Shown here piece by piece: positions 1 through 10,085 of a stretch of 64,000 bases of DNA (its first letter is position 1; each line of letters begins with the position of its first letter). The position numbers and the translations under genes were made by a program. The stretch is from Danxiaibacter flavus (GTDB lineage Bacteria > Bacteroidota > Bacteroidia > Chitinophagales > Chitinophagaceae): positions 124,001 to 188,000 of the forward strand of contig NZ_JAULBC010000007.1 in the NCBI RefSeq assembly GCF_041060425.1, written 5' to 3'. Under the pieces are notes generated by a model. The model made no database searches. It worked only from the letters and a program-made list of their open reading frames with translations, and had not been told where the DNA came from.

Positions 1-1819
1 GAAATGCATCTATGGAAGCTCTCAGATAACTGTTTTCAAAAATGCCATGAGACATAACCGGCAATCCACCCACACGTTTTACACCTCCGCTATTGATATT
101 GGAAAAAGCTTCAAACAAACTGGGAAAACGATATCCCTGCTGAAAGGCCAGGCGAAAATTGTGCTGTGGTACGGGTGAGTAAACGAAAGCGATGCGTGGA
201 TTCAATTTGGCTGAATAATATTGATTCTTATCAATCCTGAGAACGGCGTTAATTTTCAGCTTATCATTCAGCAGTAATTTGGTCGCTTCAATAAACCCGC
301 CGAATTTCCAATAGATCAGATCTTTGCCATCCTTTACCGGATTAATAAAATAATTACCGTCAGGCACAACCACATAACGCCTGTAATCCAGGCCGTACAA
401 GATCGTGAGCTTCCAGTCTTTTTTAACACCGGTGAGGATATCATCGGTGAGGCTATGTTGCATTTCAGCGTGATACATGTTTGCCTTTACGCGAAGTGCG
501 GCACCTATATCCCAGTTATTGATATCGCGCAGTTTTGCAATGAGTGCACTTGTTGCCTGTGAATTTGCTACGGGCCGGCCACTGTCAGCAATGGCACGCA
601 CGGAATGCATGGCGCCGGCTACAGTCTGACCGCCGTTCACAGCATTATTAAACTGTTTGGTAAAATCAGAAAACCAGTTATTGTCTGATTTAAATGAACG
701 GTCTATGTTTTCCGCCATCGAACGGATGTTGTATGAATTGCCCGTGTTTTCTGTATTCACATACGCTCTGACTTGCAGACTTCGTGTTTTAACCAACAGG
801 CTGTGTTGGGTTGTGAGATAATCATCCAGGCGAAACCGATTGGTCCGTTGATAAATTGTATTGGTATTTGCAGCCCTGAAGGTGTAAGACAGGGTGAGGT
901 TTTTGTTGAATTTGTATGCCAATGTTACATCGCCGCGAAAGTTCTGCAGGTTATAACTGGCCATGTCTTTCTCTGCGTAACCGGTGCGGCTTACCACGTA
1001 CTGTTTGCCTCCGAGCATTAACGTTCTGCGATTGCCGGATTCATCAGCATAAATGTTCACCCGGTCTGCACCAGGATTATCTGCGCCCGTTAATCCGGTG
1101 GATATGTTGGCATTCGGGTTCAGGTCCGTCCGGTTGTCTGCGTACCAGTCTGTACCATTGGTGTAGGTAAAATTGATCTTAAAGGCAAACTTATCGTGAA
1201 ATGCCTTAACCCACCGTAGAGATGATTCTGTATAAATCGTAGCGGCATGCTCCCGGTCTCCAACGTGATTAACACCCGTTTTCTGGGAAAAACTCAAGCC
1301 CTGGCTTTGAAAAGGATCTTTTGTAATAAAGTTGGCGGTGCCATTGATCGCATTCATCCCATACAGTGCAGAGGCAGAGCCTGGCACAAGTTCAACGCTG
1401 GTAATGTCCAGATCACCCGGCCCCAGTGCATTTGCCATTGGTGCACCGATATGAGGCGCCTGAATATCATTTCCATCGACCATCTGCACGAAGCGGACGT
1501 TGGTAGTATTGGTGAAGCCCCGGGTATTGATCACTTTAAAACCAAGACTCGGCGTGATCATCTGCACACTCTTCAGATTTTCAATAGCGTCGAAAAAAGA
1601 AAGCTGAGCCGTATTGCGGATATCGGCCCCGGTTAGTTTTTCAATACTTACCGGTGCCTGTAAAATTTTCTCATTATAGCGCGTAGCCGAAACTACAATG
1701 CCTTCCAGTTCCTGCACTTTGGTACTGTCTGCGGGCTTTTTCTGCTGTGCTGCTACGGGCGAGCAGAACACCAGGGCAGCCCAGACTGATATAGCTGTAA
1801 GTAATGGTTTTACGATCAA
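1..1819 (-). CDS. TonB-dependent outer-membrane receptor (3' part outside window)
   Basis: The reading frame is open from a TTG at 1819 to the left edge, so only about 606 N-terminal codons are present. An in-frame TAA lies three codons upstream of the TTG and no ATG fits better. The product begins with a hydrophobic signal peptide ending near 'SPVAAQQ', then a plug domain starting at 'LEGIVVSATRYNEKI' and including 'ELVPGSASALYGMNAING', followed by beta-barrel strands rich in Tyr, Asn and Asp. Known for the family: TonB-driven uptake of a large or scarce ligand across the outer membrane. There is no N-terminal carboxypeptidase-like domain and no SusD partner in view, so a SusC role is not supported. 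The ligand cannot be told from the sequence. Confidence 0.9.
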   Translation of the reverse strand, partial: MIVKPLLTAISVWAALVFCSPVAAQQKKPADSTKVQELEGIVVSATRYNEKILQAPVSIEKLTGADIRNTAQLSFFDAIENLKSVQMITPSLGFKVINTRGFTNTTNVRFVQMVDGNDIQAPHIGAPMANALGPGDLDITSVELVPGSASALYGMNAINGTANFITKDPFQSQGLSFSQKTGVNHVGDREHAATIYTESSLRWVKAFHDKFAFKINFTYTNGTDWYADNRTDLNPNANISTGLTGADNPGADRVNIYADESGNRRTLMLGGKQYVVSRTGYAEKDMASYNLQNFRGDVTLAYKFNKNLTLSYTFRAANTNTIYQRTNRFRLDDYLTTQHSLLVKTRSLQVRAYVNTENTGNSYNIRSMAENIDRSFKSDNNWFSDFTKQFNNAVNGGQTVAGAMHSVRAIADSGRPVANSQATSALIAKLRDINNWDIGAALRVKANMYHAEMQHSLTDDILTGVKKDWKLTILYGLDYRRYVVVPDGNYFINPVKDGKDLIYWKFGGFIEATKLLLNDKLKINAVLRIDKNQYYSAKLNPRIAFVYSPVPQHNFRLAFQQGYRFPSLFEAFSNINSGGVKRVGGLPVMSHGIFENSYLRASIDAF

Positions 1820-2103
1820 GTGTTTTTATTTATAACAACCTGCTGGTGAACAACGGGCCGCTCATTTTGGTTGATTCAATGTTTTGGAGGATGGAACCGA
1901 CTCAACGAGCCTTCACATTAAACAGCACAAAGTCCGACTGCCCGACCTGTTGTTGTAATAAAGATACGAGGTGATTGTGCTTGTTGAGGTTTTTATCCAG
2001 GATATGTTACAAAATCCTGGATCTGATGTGATGCACAGGCATCCGGCACCTTATTTTTCACATATCAAATTATAAATTATACAAGGTCCGCCTACATTAA
2101 AGT

Positions 2104-2133
2104 AAAAAAAAGCCTCACTAAGACTAGCGAGGC
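2104..2133 (-). terminator. Terminator-like hairpin with T tract, minus strand
   Basis: Read on the minus strand, GCCTC and GAGGC arms (plus inner CTA/TAG) form a stem with a short loop, followed directly by a run of eight T. No minus-strand gene is visible to its right, so it may end a small RNA or act in the leader of the receptor gene about 290 bp downstream. Confidence 0.5.
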
Positions 2134-2445
2134 ATTTCAACCCTAAACCCTTAAAAAACTAGCAGCAAAAATATGGATATCCTGATAAAAAAAACAGTAA
2201 AAAAGTTCGAAAGCAACTCCAAAATCAACTTCAAATTTCCGACAGAATTCAACCTGACCTTTGTACGTTCTTCATAAACAATCAGCCCCCTTTCAATCGA
2301 GGGTAACCTATTAATGATGTTTATAAAAGAGGCGGCCGATCCGGGAAGTTTAAGGAAAACTTCAATATTATTTTATTACCAAAGAGCTTTCACTAAACAC
2401 TGCATAAATCATTATCTTATCACGACCTGCCGTATTGAGCCATCC

Positions 2446-2475
2446 AAAAAAAACCTCATCCAGGAATGAACGAGG
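2446..2475 (-). terminator. Second terminator-like hairpin, minus strand
   Basis: On the minus strand CCTCG and TGAGG arms with G-U extension close a loop and are followed by eight T. It resembles the hairpin at 2104-2133 in arm sequence (CCTC/GAGG) and orientation, again with no gene upstream on that strand. Confidence 0.45.
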
Positions 2476-3112
2476 CACTTACTACAAAACATCTATGAAT
2501 CTAACTTTTTATAAAATATCAGCGAAGAGACCCGTATAAAAACGCCCACTATTGTAAACTGTGCTCATTCACCTTCCGCGTTCGTCATTCGTACAGACGC
2601 CAACTGCCCGTGATATTTTTTTTCGCGGCAAGGGAACCAGTGGTGACGATTTCATCAGTCAATGCATGGGTTAATTTTCTTCAGCAAAGTTCCAATCAGG
2701 AACGGGCTTAAACGAGTTGGCAATGCCGGAAAAATATCCGGATATAAAGCATTTTCCAGGCGCTATCCGCAAATTATTTACCATACAAAACATGGCCGAT
2801 TGCAAAACCCTTTCAGCGTCAAGTGCTTATAGTTTTCGCCGATTACATTGTCCGTTTCTGGCGTCGTGCAAAATCACCTGCGATCAGTTAATTGATGATA
2901 ACGCCTTGTACCAACTAACGCGTTTATTGAAAGTTATGCGTGCCAAAACTTGACAGGAACATAACTTCTCAGTAATTTATCAGATAGAAAAATTATTGGC
3001 CGGAACCGGAATTGACAAATTGATTGGAGTACAATAAAAGCAAAGGATACAATACCCGTTTTAATCTGCTACTCCTGTATAACCGACATCAACCGCCAAA
3101 ATACAGGGATAC

Positions 3113-4120
3113 ATGCTTATCAACTATTCACTAACACCCAGCCTTATTTTTTTGGAAACAATTGCTTCTGGTTTGAGTGAAGCTTGTGGAAAAAAAGTTG
3201 CTATAACAAACAACAGTCTCATCTTTCCGGACTCACTGGGTGAAGGACGTTTTGAATTTATTGTTCTGGAACCCGGGCTAAGTATTTGCCTGGTTGACTG
3301 CCTGTTCCGCGAGCCGGTTATATTTCACCGGAATCCTTTGACGATAAATGATTTCCGGGTGGTGCACTTTAACCTATCCAATAACTACATCACATTCAAC
3401 GGAAACAAATCCGCCCAAAAAACCAAACAGGATCAGTGGAAAGACTCGATTAAATACAGCTCATCCCGGGAGCCTGCCGAAATCAATTATTCAAATATGG
3501 CACGCGTACAAATGGTATCAATTATTTTTTCCAATGAATGGGCCATGAAGCGGTATGATCTAACAGAAAGCCGGGCCGGAGTGTTGTACTCAGCATTCTA
3601 TTCAGCAAATCTACCTGATAACTTCTCTTTAAACATGGATCTGGAGCTATTGCATATAGTACGCAACATGCTGTTTGGGAAAAAACCGAAGTATACTGCA
3701 AAATTGTATTATGAAGGATATGCAATCAAAATACTCGCAATGGTGTTGAACAAACACTTATCGAAAGATGAAAAAATCGAGAGAATCAATTTCGATCACG
3801 TTAACAGGATCATGGCTATTAAAGAGCGCATAGAAAACCGTCTGGATAATCAAATTCCATCACTTGAACAAGCTGCGAGAGAAAGTTTCATGAATCAGTC
3901 AACATTTGCTTCTTTATTTAAACATGTTTACAAGAAAAATTATTTTGATTTTTTTACTTCGGCCAAAATGCAGCATGCCGCAGCATTGTTAATAACCGGC
4001 AGGCCTGTATCAGAAGTAGGAAAAGCCGTGGGTTATATTAACCTTGGCCACTTTTCAAAAGCATTCAGGCTCTATTTTAATGTTAATCCCAAGGCATATC
4101 AATTGCGCGGCGAACAATGA
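3113..4120 (+). CDS. AraC-family transcriptional regulator (first of a tandem pair)
   Basis: 335 residues. The C-terminal 100 residues (about 230-335) form a two-helix-turn-helix AraC DNA-binding domain: 'SLEQAARESFMNQSTFASLF' is the first motif and 'VSEVGKAVGYINLGHFSKAF' the second, ending with the usual 'NPKAYQLRG'. The N-terminal 220 residues are a poorly conserved sensing domain without a recognised ligand-binding motif. The ATG at 3113 is the first in frame. The next gene (4166) is a paralogue in the same direction 45 bp downstream, so the two are probably co-transcribed. The targets are unknown; the divergent receptor gene is one candidate (inference). Confidence 0.85.
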   Translation: MLINYSLTPSLIFLETIASGLSEACGKKVAITNNSLIFPDSLGEGRFEFIVLEPGLSICLVDCLFREPVIFHRNPLTINDFRVVHFNLSNNYITFNGNKSAQKTKQDQWKDSIKYSSSREPAEINYSNMARVQMVSIIFSNEWAMKRYDLTESRAGVLYSAFYSANLPDNFSLNMDLELLHIVRNMLFGKKPKYTAKLYYEGYAIKILAMVLNKHLSKDEKIERINFDHVNRIMAIKERIENRLDNQIPSLEQAARESFMNQSTFASLFKHVYKKNYFDFFTSAKMQHAAALLITGRPVSEVGKAVGYINLGHFSKAFRLYFNVNPKAYQLRGEQ

Positions 4121-4165
4121 AAGCGCACACCCCGAGGTCATCATCTGTAAAACAAAACCGGTAAA

Positions 4166-5164
4166 ATGGAAATAAAGCATTATTACAGTTTGCATAATAA
4201 ATGGCTGGAAGATCTGGCTGACGAGATCAGCAAAGTATCGGGTGAGGAAGTTGTATTGAAAAACAATACACTGATATTGCCCGACTCATTGGGCAAAGGC
4301 ATTTACAGGCTTTATGAATTCAGCAATAATATGTCCGTCATAGTAATGGAATGCATCTTTATCAAACCGGTAAAAATTCACCGGATACCCGTTCCCGGAA
4401 ATGTGAGCTACAAAATAATCTTCAATGTAAGCGATGCGCCGATCATAGTTTCAAACGAGTCGGATATTCATGTGGACATAAGCGGGAACCGGGCTGACAG
4501 TATTTTTTTTGAATCGCATTCTACTGAAACCTATATGCACATTGCCGCTAACCGGTCTATTCGACTTGTATCCCTTATATTTAATAAGTCCTGGACGCAT
4601 CAGTATCTGGCGAAGGAAATGTCTGTTACAAATACCGGCAAACTGGGGCAGTTGGTAAATAATGCATTGATGCAATTCACAGCAAGCCTCGACCTTGATA
4701 TGTACCATGTGGTGGAGGATATGCTTGCACATAACCCGGTTACCAATGCTTTCCCAAACTACCTGGAAGGATGCGCATACCAATTGCTGGCCTTGTTTTT
4801 TCAGGAGCTGATCGTAAATGATCTAAGAAAAGAGCTTAGCTATGCCGATGAACGAAGCAGAATTCAAGCGCTTATCCAGGAGATTGAGGAGCATATTGAC
4901 GAGCCGGTACCCAACCTGCATTATGCAGCAAGAAAATGCATTATGGGAAAGACAAGATTTTGCAGCATTTTTAAAAACCTGACACAACAGAGCTACGGTG
5001 AATATTTTCAATCACTGAAGCTGCTGAAAGCTAAAAACTATTTAATCGAAGGTCTGTCAGTTAAAGAAGTCGCAAAAAAGATAGGCTACTCCAACACCAG
5101 TTTTTTTATCAGGATCTTCACGAAGTACTTTGGCGATTCACCGGCTGCTTATCTCACGAATTAA
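4166..5164 (+). CDS. AraC-family transcriptional regulator (second of a tandem pair)
   Basis: 332 residues, the same length and layout as the neighbour at 3113. Both N-termini carry a matching stretch (here 'NNTLILPDSLGKG', there 'NNSLIFPDSLGEG'), which shows a tandem duplication that has since diverged. The C-terminal HTH pair is intact: 'LHYAARKCIMGKTRFCSIF' then 'VKEVAKKIGYSNTSFFIRIF', ending 'SPAAYL'. The sensing domain has no motif that names a ligand. Likely a cytoplasmic transcription factor co-expressed with its paralogue. Confidence is high for the family and low for any role. Confidence 0.85.
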   Translation: MEIKHYYSLHNKWLEDLADEISKVSGEEVVLKNNTLILPDSLGKGIYRLYEFSNNMSVIVMECIFIKPVKIHRIPVPGNVSYKIIFNVSDAPIIVSNESDIHVDISGNRADSIFFESHSTETYMHIAANRSIRLVSLIFNKSWTHQYLAKEMSVTNTGKLGQLVNNALMQFTASLDLDMYHVVEDMLAHNPVTNAFPNYLEGCAYQLLALFFQELIVNDLRKELSYADERSRIQALIQEIEEHIDEPVPNLHYAARKCIMGKTRFCSIFKNLTQQSYGEYFQSLKLLKAKNYLIEGLSVKEVAKKIGYSNTSFFIRIFTKYFGDSPAAYLTN

Positions 5165-5745
5165 GTTTGCTGCCATCCCAAACGCTATCATATTTTTGTT
5201 CTCACCACAACATCTGCCCATCTGTTAAAGATCTGAGCGTTTGACGTAAGCAACTTGCAAAGTAATTATACCCGTCGTCCCACACAAATTCTACAGCCCA
5301 TAAAACTATCCTTAAATGGGCTTTTTCAACAACTTAACACAAACATCAAATGCTCTTTTGCGTAATTGATACTTTGTCACAAGTTCTATAACTACCGCAT
5401 TAAATGCAGTAACACGAAGAAAATCAAAATTATATAAGGAGATCAGCCCAATGCCGCTATCGGACGTTCGAGAGCATAGTTTATTACTATAAGACCTAAA
5501 CCACCAGGAGATCTATAAAAAACGATGGTATTGGAACATTTATTTGTTTCATCGTAAAAAAGATAGCGATATGCCGGTTATAATTTTGACCGTAAATAAA
5601 GCTAATCTTATGACCCCGGAATTTCAGCTATATCAAAAAGCGCTTGAGTACATGTGTAAGCGCCTTGACAAAAACAAGTATGCAATACATTAACTGAAAC
5701 AGTGTGATTTAAAAGACATTTCGGTTTTAACCAATACAAAATTCT
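5165..5745. other. Intergenic region with a possible gene relic
   Basis: AT-rich stretch between the second AraC gene and the DUF4407 gene. Nothing recognisable was seen except an open frame of about 60 codons at roughly 5500-5693, rich in Tyr, Lys and Trp, with an internal ATG at 5571 that gives 40 residues to a TAA. It has no recognised similarity and may be a decayed gene end. Confidence 0.4.
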
Positions 5746-6702
5746 ATGCTACGATTTTATTGCTTTTTGACCGGAGATAATTATTTGATGATTGCAAAGG
5801 ATACACCAAAAAGCCAGCAGAAAGTCAAGATACTGGGCAATGCCCTTCTTGTTCCGGTTATCATCTGGACGGTGAGCAGTTTTTTGCTTGCAAGACAAGT
5901 GCTCGCAACCTCAATTTCTGCGGCTATAATTACAAGTATTTGCTGCACAATTCTAATCTCTTTGATAGAACGGATCATTCTTATGTCGAAAAATAATTCA
6001 AAAACAGCACTATTGAGTTTTTTCCTGGGCGGTTGTATTGCCCTGATGGGTTCCTTGGTTATTGAGCAGATAGTTTTTGCAGAAGATATAGATTATATGC
6101 TTCAAAAAAACAGGGAAAAATATGCAAAACAGGTGGCTGCTGAACGAGGGCAAATATTTGATTCAGTTCAGCAAATGCAATTAAAACTTGAATATCTTTT
6201 GGCAATGAAAGCCGCGGTAAAGGAAGCAGAGCAACTCGCAATCAATGAAATGGATGATAAAGGCAGTGGCATAAAAGGTACAGGAGGTGTTACCGGCGGA
6301 AAAACAGCGATTGCCCGTTCAAGAACATCAATTTTGATGAAGGATAAATCTACATACGATTCCTTAATGCAGCAAAAAGCACTTTTAATGCAAACTGCAA
6401 AAGACCGGGCCCTGATCGAATTCAAAGATGGGCTTATTGTACGTGTTAATGTATTTTTTAAGATTGTGCTCAGCGACTGGATTATGGCCGCCGTCCTTAT
6501 CATTTTTTCATTGTTAATGTTCAGCCTGAACTTCCTGGTGATAATTGTTCAAAAGCTTGTGCCTGAATCGAATTACGAAAAACGGGTAAGGATAATTGAT
6601 GAAATTGGCGATCGGAGAATGAACGTAGTCTACTCGCTGATCAGCAACCGGGGAATGAAGGATTTTGTGTACAGAACGTGGTCAGGACAAAAAAATCAGT
6701 AG
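5746..6702 (+). CDS. DUF4407 family membrane protein
   Basis: 318 residues matching the DUF4407 pattern: a short 'FYCFLTGDN' opening, two membrane helices at about 30-75, a third at about 88-108, a long charged coiled-coil-like segment at about 115-225 (partly Gln/Lys/Glu rich with a Gly-rich 'GSGIKGTGGVTGG' insert), then a last membrane helix at about 232-258 and a cytoplasmic tail. The family is widespread in Bacteroidota and has no assigned function. The ATG at 5746 places the conserved opening at the very N-terminus, which supports this start. It stands alone: no same-strand partner within 500 bp. Confidence 0.8.
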   Translation: MLRFYCFLTGDNYLMIAKDTPKSQQKVKILGNALLVPVIIWTVSSFLLARQVLATSISAAIITSICCTILISLIERIILMSKNNSKTALLSFFLGGCIALMGSLVIEQIVFAEDIDYMLQKNREKYAKQVAAERGQIFDSVQQMQLKLEYLLAMKAAVKEAEQLAINEMDDKGSGIKGTGGVTGGKTAIARSRTSILMKDKSTYDSLMQQKALLMQTAKDRALIEFKDGLIVRVNVFFKIVLSDWIMAAVLIIFSLLMFSLNFLVIIVQKLVPESNYEKRVRIIDEIGDRRMNVVYSLISNRGMKDFVYRTWSGQKNQ

Positions 6703-6935
6703 CCTGGCTAAGCTCTGTGTATCTCTGCCCCTTCTCCGGCTGTTTCTCTGTGCAACCAAAAAAAGTTACACTAAGGTACACAAAAGCAGGCACAGAGTTT
6801 CACAGAGCGCATGCTTATATCCAAATCTTACCATCGGCACACCAGGAAAGGTCTTCCGAATATTAATCTGATAGATAACTTTTGGGCGTTTGGTATTGAT
6901 AACTTCTAACTAAAGGGCATTGACTTACCAATTCA

Positions 6936-9533
6936 TTATTTCAACAATCGAATCACATTAAATGAATACGGCGCTATCTCCATCTCCAACTCACTTTCAA
7001 TCTTTATCTCTTTCGAAACCGGTGCAACATCTTTCTCCATGGGCCTTCCTGTTAACACAGTCTGGATTGCCTTACCGCCATTGAACCCAGCTTGCCTTAC
7101 ATTGGCTTTTGTATGTACCGCCACAGGCAAAAGATTTATAATCTTCACAATCAGGTCGCCTGATTTTGTATCGCGGACAACAGAATAGCCGATCCGTTTT
7201 TTTACTGCGTCTTCTTTGTTGGAAACCGTTGACGCAGCTGTTATATATTCATTGCCTGAATTGTTACCATACAACTTTTGCACATAATAACCTATAGTTG
7301 GCCTTATGGTTAAATTGTCAAAATAGATCAGGTCAGGATTCCATTGTGTGTGTCCCTTCCTTGCCAATAGTGGCGCATAGGAAGTCATTTTAACAACATC
7401 TCCGTTTCGCTCAACGGCCGTAAGGTACAGGGCTTCAGCCAAAGCTGTTTCAAGATTACTGGTCGCTCCCGGTGCATGTGCGGCATATTCTCCAAGATAT
7501 ACTTTTGATGCAGAACGATCGTATTTATCGTAAAAATCCTGGTTATAAATGAACCATCCCGGACTGCGGTAATAATGTTCATCAACCATAGGCACTTTCA
7601 GTTTATTCGCAAGCTTCCAGCCCTCAACATAATCTGCTCCTTCTGAGGATGGTCCCACAGTTCCGATTACAGTGATTTCCGGATGCTGCTTCTTCACGGC
7701 GTTATAAATCATCGTAAACCGCTCTTCAAAAACATCGGAAATAAGATCTTCGTTACCGATGCCGATGTATTTTAAATTAAAAGGTTTGGGATGCCCGGCT
7801 TCCGCCCTCAACCTGCCCCATTTGGAATTGGCATCTCCATTGGCCCATTCGATAAGATCAAGGATTTCCTGGATATATGCATCCATTTCATTTAAAGGAA
7901 TGCCACCTTGCTGTCCTCCACCTGTTGGACTGCAAACAGAATTTTGACAAGGAACACCTGCTGCAACTACCGGTAACGGTTCTGCATTTATGTCCTCACA
8001 AAACCGGAAGTATTCAAAGTAGCCCAATCCTGCACTCTGGTGATAACCCCAGATATTGCGTTGCGGCTTGCGTGCTTCTAACGGACCGATGGAGTTCTTC
8101 CATCTGTATATATTGTTAAGGCCGTCACCGTGCGCCAGGCAACCACCGGGAAAACGAATAAAACGTGGATGTATGTCAGCTATCGTTTGCGCAAGATCTT
8201 CCCTCATGCCATTCTTCCTGTTTTTGAAAGTCTTTTCGGGAAATAATGAAACCATGTCAATTGCGATCCTGCCTGCAGAAAGCGGTTTTATTTCAAGGCG
8301 ACCATTATTTACATCAGCATTTGCTACCAGCGCAGCCGATTGTTGTTGCCAGTTTTTTGCGTCTATACTAAGTTGCGATGTGGCAAGCACACTACCCTTT
8401 TTGTCAACCAGCCTTGCTTCAATTTTGGATATCGAGCTGCCCAATTGTTTTGTGAATAAAGAAAGATTGTACTTCTCTCCTTTTTTAAATGAAATACTAT
8501 CGTAGCCACTATTGGCTAATATAGCACCCGGTGCACTTGTTGTCAGGACTGCATAATGTGGATTGTTCTCATGTACCGGCGAAGCTGAATCTATTTCAAA
8601 GGTTGTTTCATTGCCCGCGATTGTCCATGAATGCTTACTGTTCCAGTTTTTATCCCTGTATTCCCTGTCACCCGGATCATACTCAAAATCGCGGTTCTGA
8701 ATTAACTCACCATATAACCCACCATCAGCTGCGTAATTGATATCTTCGAAAAAGATACCGATTAACAGATCGCTGATCTGCTTCGATTGTTTTGGATCGA
8801 TACTAATATCCAGCTTAACAGGTTGAAGGTTGCTGAAACGAATGCTGTCAAGCGCTGTTGTTTCAGCATATAGCTTTTCCTTAGCCTTGTCATCCTCCAC
8901 TTTTTTCAGAAGCTTTTCAACTACCGGCCAGTTTACCGTGTGTATTTGTCCGTTATACACAGCTCCATTTAATTGTACTGATCTATTTCGCGGCGGATAT
9001 TGATTTGGGCTAACGTTCTCTGCTTTGCTGAAGGAATGAAGATCATTGGTTGTTACGCGAAAATAAGCACCAGTGCTATCATGGTAAACCACATTGTATT
9101 GTTGGCTGCTGCCATCCCGGAATAAAACCGGGTTCGTACAATTCTTTCCCCTGTTCACCAGTTCGTAATGCTGACTTCCCCAATTGATAAGATCATTTGT
9201 TGATGCGATTGCAAAGAGTTTTTCTCTTTCATTCAGCTGCCATACACAATGCCAGGCTCCGTTGGGTTCCATTACAAGGTAAGGACTGATCATTCTTTTT
9301 TCACTACCCCATCTTCCATAATCGCTTCTCAAAAAACTGTATTCATTGCCGATGGATATCCAATTTATGCTGTCGCTGCTCCAGGCAAAATGCAATCCCG
9401 AATGATTGTTGTCCTTATTTGTTGTGTAGGAAAACAGGTAAACATGGTCAGGCACAGCGTAAGCGGTCAGTGAAGACGCTGTTGAAAGCAGGAAGATACC
9501 GCATATAAAGCAAATTAGAGAATGCTTAAGCAT
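6936..9533 (-). CDS. Secreted GH51 alpha-L-arabinofuranosidase with N-terminal GH43-like segment
   Basis: 865 residues with a signal peptide (about 1-26, ending 'SLTAYA'). Residues about 28-220 resemble part of a five-bladed GH43/sialidase-type propeller ('SSDSINW', 'ASTNDLINWG', 'NPVLFRDG'). From about 235 a GH51 module follows: 'IGIFFEDINYAADGGLYGEL', a carbohydrate-binding-like insert at 290-410, then the TIM barrel. The acid/base is Glu595 in 'IGIGNEDL' and the nucleophile is probably Glu682 in 'VYLGEYAAH'. A C-terminal beta domain ends at 865. Known role of the family: release of arabinose from arabinoxylan or arabinan, here in periplasm or outside. No SusCD or other glycan-use gene is adjacent, so it is an isolated enzyme rather than a classical PUL member. 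Confidence 0.9.
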   Translation of the reverse strand: MLKHSLICFICGIFLLSTASSLTAYAVPDHVYLFSYTTNKDNNHSGLHFAWSSDSINWISIGNEYSFLRSDYGRWGSEKRMISPYLVMEPNGAWHCVWQLNEREKLFAIASTNDLINWGSQHYELVNRGKNCTNPVLFRDGSSQQYNVVYHDSTGAYFRVTTNDLHSFSKAENVSPNQYPPRNRSVQLNGAVYNGQIHTVNWPVVEKLLKKVEDDKAKEKLYAETTALDSIRFSNLQPVKLDISIDPKQSKQISDLLIGIFFEDINYAADGGLYGELIQNRDFEYDPGDREYRDKNWNSKHSWTIAGNETTFEIDSASPVHENNPHYAVLTTSAPGAILANSGYDSISFKKGEKYNLSLFTKQLGSSISKIEARLVDKKGSVLATSQLSIDAKNWQQQSAALVANADVNNGRLEIKPLSAGRIAIDMVSLFPEKTFKNRKNGMREDLAQTIADIHPRFIRFPGGCLAHGDGLNNIYRWKNSIGPLEARKPQRNIWGYHQSAGLGYFEYFRFCEDINAEPLPVVAAGVPCQNSVCSPTGGGQQGGIPLNEMDAYIQEILDLIEWANGDANSKWGRLRAEAGHPKPFNLKYIGIGNEDLISDVFEERFTMIYNAVKKQHPEITVIGTVGPSSEGADYVEGWKLANKLKVPMVDEHYYRSPGWFIYNQDFYDKYDRSASKVYLGEYAAHAPGATSNLETALAEALYLTAVERNGDVVKMTSYAPLLARKGHTQWNPDLIYFDNLTIRPTIGYYVQKLYGNNSGNEYITAASTVSNKEDAVKKRIGYSVVRDTKSGDLIVKIINLLPVAVHTKANVRQAGFNGGKAIQTVLTGRPMEKDVAPVSKEIKIESELEMEIAPYSFNVIRLLK

Positions 9534-10085
9534 ACAATACTTTTTTGTAACGTGGCTATTCGCAGTTTAGTTGATTCAATCATTGTTTGTAATACACAAA
9601 CAAGCGCATGGTACTGACTGGAAACATCTCAAGCAATGAGATCAATACGGCAAACGATCGTAGTGAATTATCAAACTGTTTTATATTACAGATCAAGCAA
9701 GCATTTTTTTAATTGTAAATTTGACAATTTTTTATGGGTTCTGCAAATTTTTTTTGAGAAAAAGAATTTCCTTCAAATCAGATGTATCCGTGGCCTTTAT
9801 TCTCTAACCTGTAGCAGCAACAGGCAGAGTAACAGCGATGTATCTGGCATTAATTTGGTAGATTTCTAAATATGCGTTTATAATGAAGCCCGGATAATAA
9901 CGATAGAACATAAATCCACAAATCGGAAAGCATAAAAATAGCAGACAAAATAGAATAAACGCCGGGGTATTCAGCTAAGAAAAATCTACAATGCATCTCA
10001 ACATGTTAATAAATACTGTCTAGAGGAGCGAAGGAATGAAAAGCGCTGTGTTTAGTTTTAATATTACTGTAAATTCGTCGGAAGG
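9534..10085. other. Intergenic region between divergent genes
   Basis: Must hold the promoters of the arabinofuranosidase gene (left) and the receiver gene (right). It is AT-rich. I see no clear operator, riboswitch or terminator. A 77-codon open frame at 9636-9869 has no protein-like character. Confidence 0.5.

Larger units (their letters stand above)
1820..3112. other. 1.3 kb gene-poor region with two minus-strand hairpins
   Basis: No convincing gene is seen between the receptor (reads left) and the AraC regulator (reads right). It should hold the promoters of both. Two terminator-like hairpins oriented to the minus strand lie at 2104-2133 and 2446-2475. A 78-codon open frame at 2717-2953 has no recognisable similarity. 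Confidence 0.6.

Noticed and set aside
1820..2100. Cobalamin or other riboswitch upstream of the TonB receptor
   Set aside because: No B12-box-like or other riboswitch core was found by eye in the leader.
2717..2953. 78-codon open frame on the plus strand
   Set aside because: Composition is not protein-like, there is no family motif, and it lies in a region with only regulatory features.
9636..9869. 77-codon open frame between divergent genes
   Set aside because: Rich in Phe/Cys/Ser from AT-rich DNA, with no conserved-looking segment; probably chance.
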